Shown: positions 63,253 through 64,000 of the stretch, piece by piece
Numbering within the stretch: position 1 is the stretch's first letter
Layout: each line of letters starts with the position of its first letter
DNA from: Methanobacterium sp.
GTDB taxonomy: Archaea > Methanobacteriota > Methanobacteria > Methanobacteriales > Methanobacteriaceae
Direction: 5' to 3'
Assembly (NCBI GenBank): GCA_012838205.1
Contig: DUPR01000047.1
Span: forward strand, 1 to 64,000
Length of the DNA stretch: 64,000 bases
Translations under genes and position numbers: made by a program
The notes under the pieces: generated by a model
The model's database searches: none
Seen by the model: only the letters and a program-made list of their open reading frames with translations
Told to the model about the DNA's origin: nothing

Positions 63253-64000
63253 TTAATTTATTCCCATATTTTTATTGGTTTTTTCAATGGATTTGGTAGG
63301 ATCATCTTCCATCTCTAACAAAGCACGTATGCAATCGATATTTTCTGGAACAACATCTGATTCCTGATGTATTGCTTGCATATAGAAAAGTTCACCATCT
63401 TTAATGTTTAAAGATTCCTTCCAAACAGCGATTTCATTTAAATCTCCTCTTGGTCGACCTAAATCTCGAGCAAACTCCATTATCTCGGCTGTAGAGTTTA
63501 ATCCTTTATTTGCTTCAACTAATTTTACTCTAGGTGTGGTTTCTAGGGTTTCAATAACATCATCAAGTGAGGGTGGAGTTTCCAGTTCAACCATGAGGTT
63601 GTGTTGGTGCATGATGGTAGTAGGCACCAATAATGCCATGGTGACGATGTCCAAGTCGTACATTACAGTTTGCACATCTGGGCCATGATGAGATGGAACT
63701 GTTGGAGGGTTTGGAACTATTGCATTAATAGGGCCCGCTTTTATCTGTCCAGGATCTGATCCTCGCCGTACCATAACTGCACGAACCTTTTTTATCCCAC
63801 AAAGGTCATCTATTGGTTGGAGGGTTCGGCACAATCCAGTAGTGTTGCAACTAACTACCCGAACGTAGTCAGCACCCAAGTTATCTTTGTAATTTGTAAA
63901 TGAGTTAAAAGATTTTCCTATCTGTTCGTGTTTTTCTCCACCCTGAAAAATACCTTTAACTCCTTTTTCAGAGTATATTTCTTTATTTTTAGCACCTATA
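63253..64000 (-). CDS. gap: Archaeal glyceraldehyde-3-phosphate dehydrogenase, N-terminus beyond the window
   Basis: This is the archaeal (type II) phosphorylating GAPDH, used for gluconeogenesis from methanogenesis-derived carbon. About 249 C-terminal codons are visible; the frame continues through the right edge ([17 protein letters not shown] just inside it). The catalytic cysteine is in [15 protein letters not shown], followed by [32 protein letters not shown] and [19 protein letters not shown], all diagnostic of the archaeal class rather than the bacterial one. The NAD-binding N-terminal part is missing from view only because of the window. Confidence 0.95.
   Translation of the reverse strand, partial: IGAKNKEIYSEKGVKGIFQGGEKHEQIGKSFNSFTNYKDNLGADYVRVVSCNTTGLCRTLQPIDDLCGIKKVRAVMVRRGSDPGQIKAGPINAIVPNPPTVPSHHGPDVQTVMYDLDIVTMALLVPTTIMHQHNLMVELETPPSLDDVIETLETTPRVKLVEANKGLNSTAEIMEFARDLGRPRGDLNEIAVWKESLNIKDGELFYMQAIHQESDVVPENIDCIRALLEMEDDPTKSIEKTNKNMGIN

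Overview
The window is AT-rich archaeal DNA from a hydrogenotrophic methanogen, most likely order Methanobacteriales (Methanobacterium-like). The evidence is a CfbC-type NifH homologue (coenzyme F430), homocitrate synthase AksA with a homoaconitase large subunit (coenzyme B), SepCysS (tRNA-dependent cysteine synthesis), ArfB (F420/riboflavin branch), HypC, and archaeal information-processing genes: TBP, Pelota, FEN1, Cdc48, LSm, L37e, and HerA-NurA-Mre11-Rad50. The trp operon EGCFBAD with a divergent trpY-type regulator is the arrangement I recall from Methanothermobacter. MraY-like and MurG-like genes fit a pseudomurein-walled archaeon. Translation signals are strong GGTGAT/GGAGG-type sites, often with TTG or GTG starts, so several starts are moved here from the longest open frame to the codon after such a site.

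Layout. 1-4.2 kb: the 3' part of a CopB-type metal ATPase, a CPBP protease/zinc-ribbon/RDD membrane protein, tRNA-Ser(CGA), and a frameshifted remnant resembling the N-terminus of another metal ATPase. 4.2-11.5 kb: trpEGCFBAD (minus strand) and divergent trpY, sharing a control region with two TGTACA-like boxes 10 bp apart. 11.6-19.5 kb: hypC, a lipoamide-dehydrogenase-like flavoprotein, a MurG-like glycosyltransferase, a TrmB regulator divergent from an ABC exporter, an MraY-like protein and pelota. 19.7-25.3 kb: a small conserved protein, a prephenate dehydrogenase with an extra C-terminal domain resembling the FDX-ACB domain of PheRS, Cdc48 and S-adenosylhomocysteine hydrolase. 25.5-32 kb: a decayed and an intact DUF2119 gene, fen1, and an aksA-hacA-chorismate-lyase-like run, then CYTH and coiled-coil proteins. 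32.3-35.9 kb: tbp, a SerB phosphatase fused to a long coiled coil, and an MFS transporter. 35.9-42.4 kb: nurA-herA-mre11-rad50 in one minus-strand operon, with a divergent protein that may be a winged-helix regulator.

43-48.4 kb: a nuclease lipoprotein, nucleotide-sugar genes (galE, galU, rmlC-like, rmlB), a small lipoprotein, DUF167 and tRNA-Leu(GAG). 48.5-51.7 kb: DUF371, an MBL-fold protein, a DUF123 GIY-YIG-like protein, cfbC and a CBS protein. 51.7-52.9 kb is a 1.2 kb stretch without an intact gene but with eroded coding fragments, one resembling an IS1595-type transposase. 52.9-57.7 kb: a U32 peptidase-family gene, purF, a TOPRIM-coiled-coil protein, rpl37e, lsm and a divergent PUA protein. 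57.8-64 kb: a membrane protein, arfB, a zinc-ribbon/AIM24-like protein, a lone ATP-cone, a patatin, SepCysS, and archaeal GAPDH running off the right edge.

Most of the window is core chromosome. I see no CRISPR array, prophage or intact insertion sequence. The most unusual signals are domain fusions (TyrA+FDX-ACB-like, SerB+coiled coil, CPBP+zinc ribbon+RDD, TOPRIM+coiled coil), several gene remnants, and a 44-nt exact repeat joining the two Walker A regions of cdc48. All family names come from reading the translations; no database search was run.
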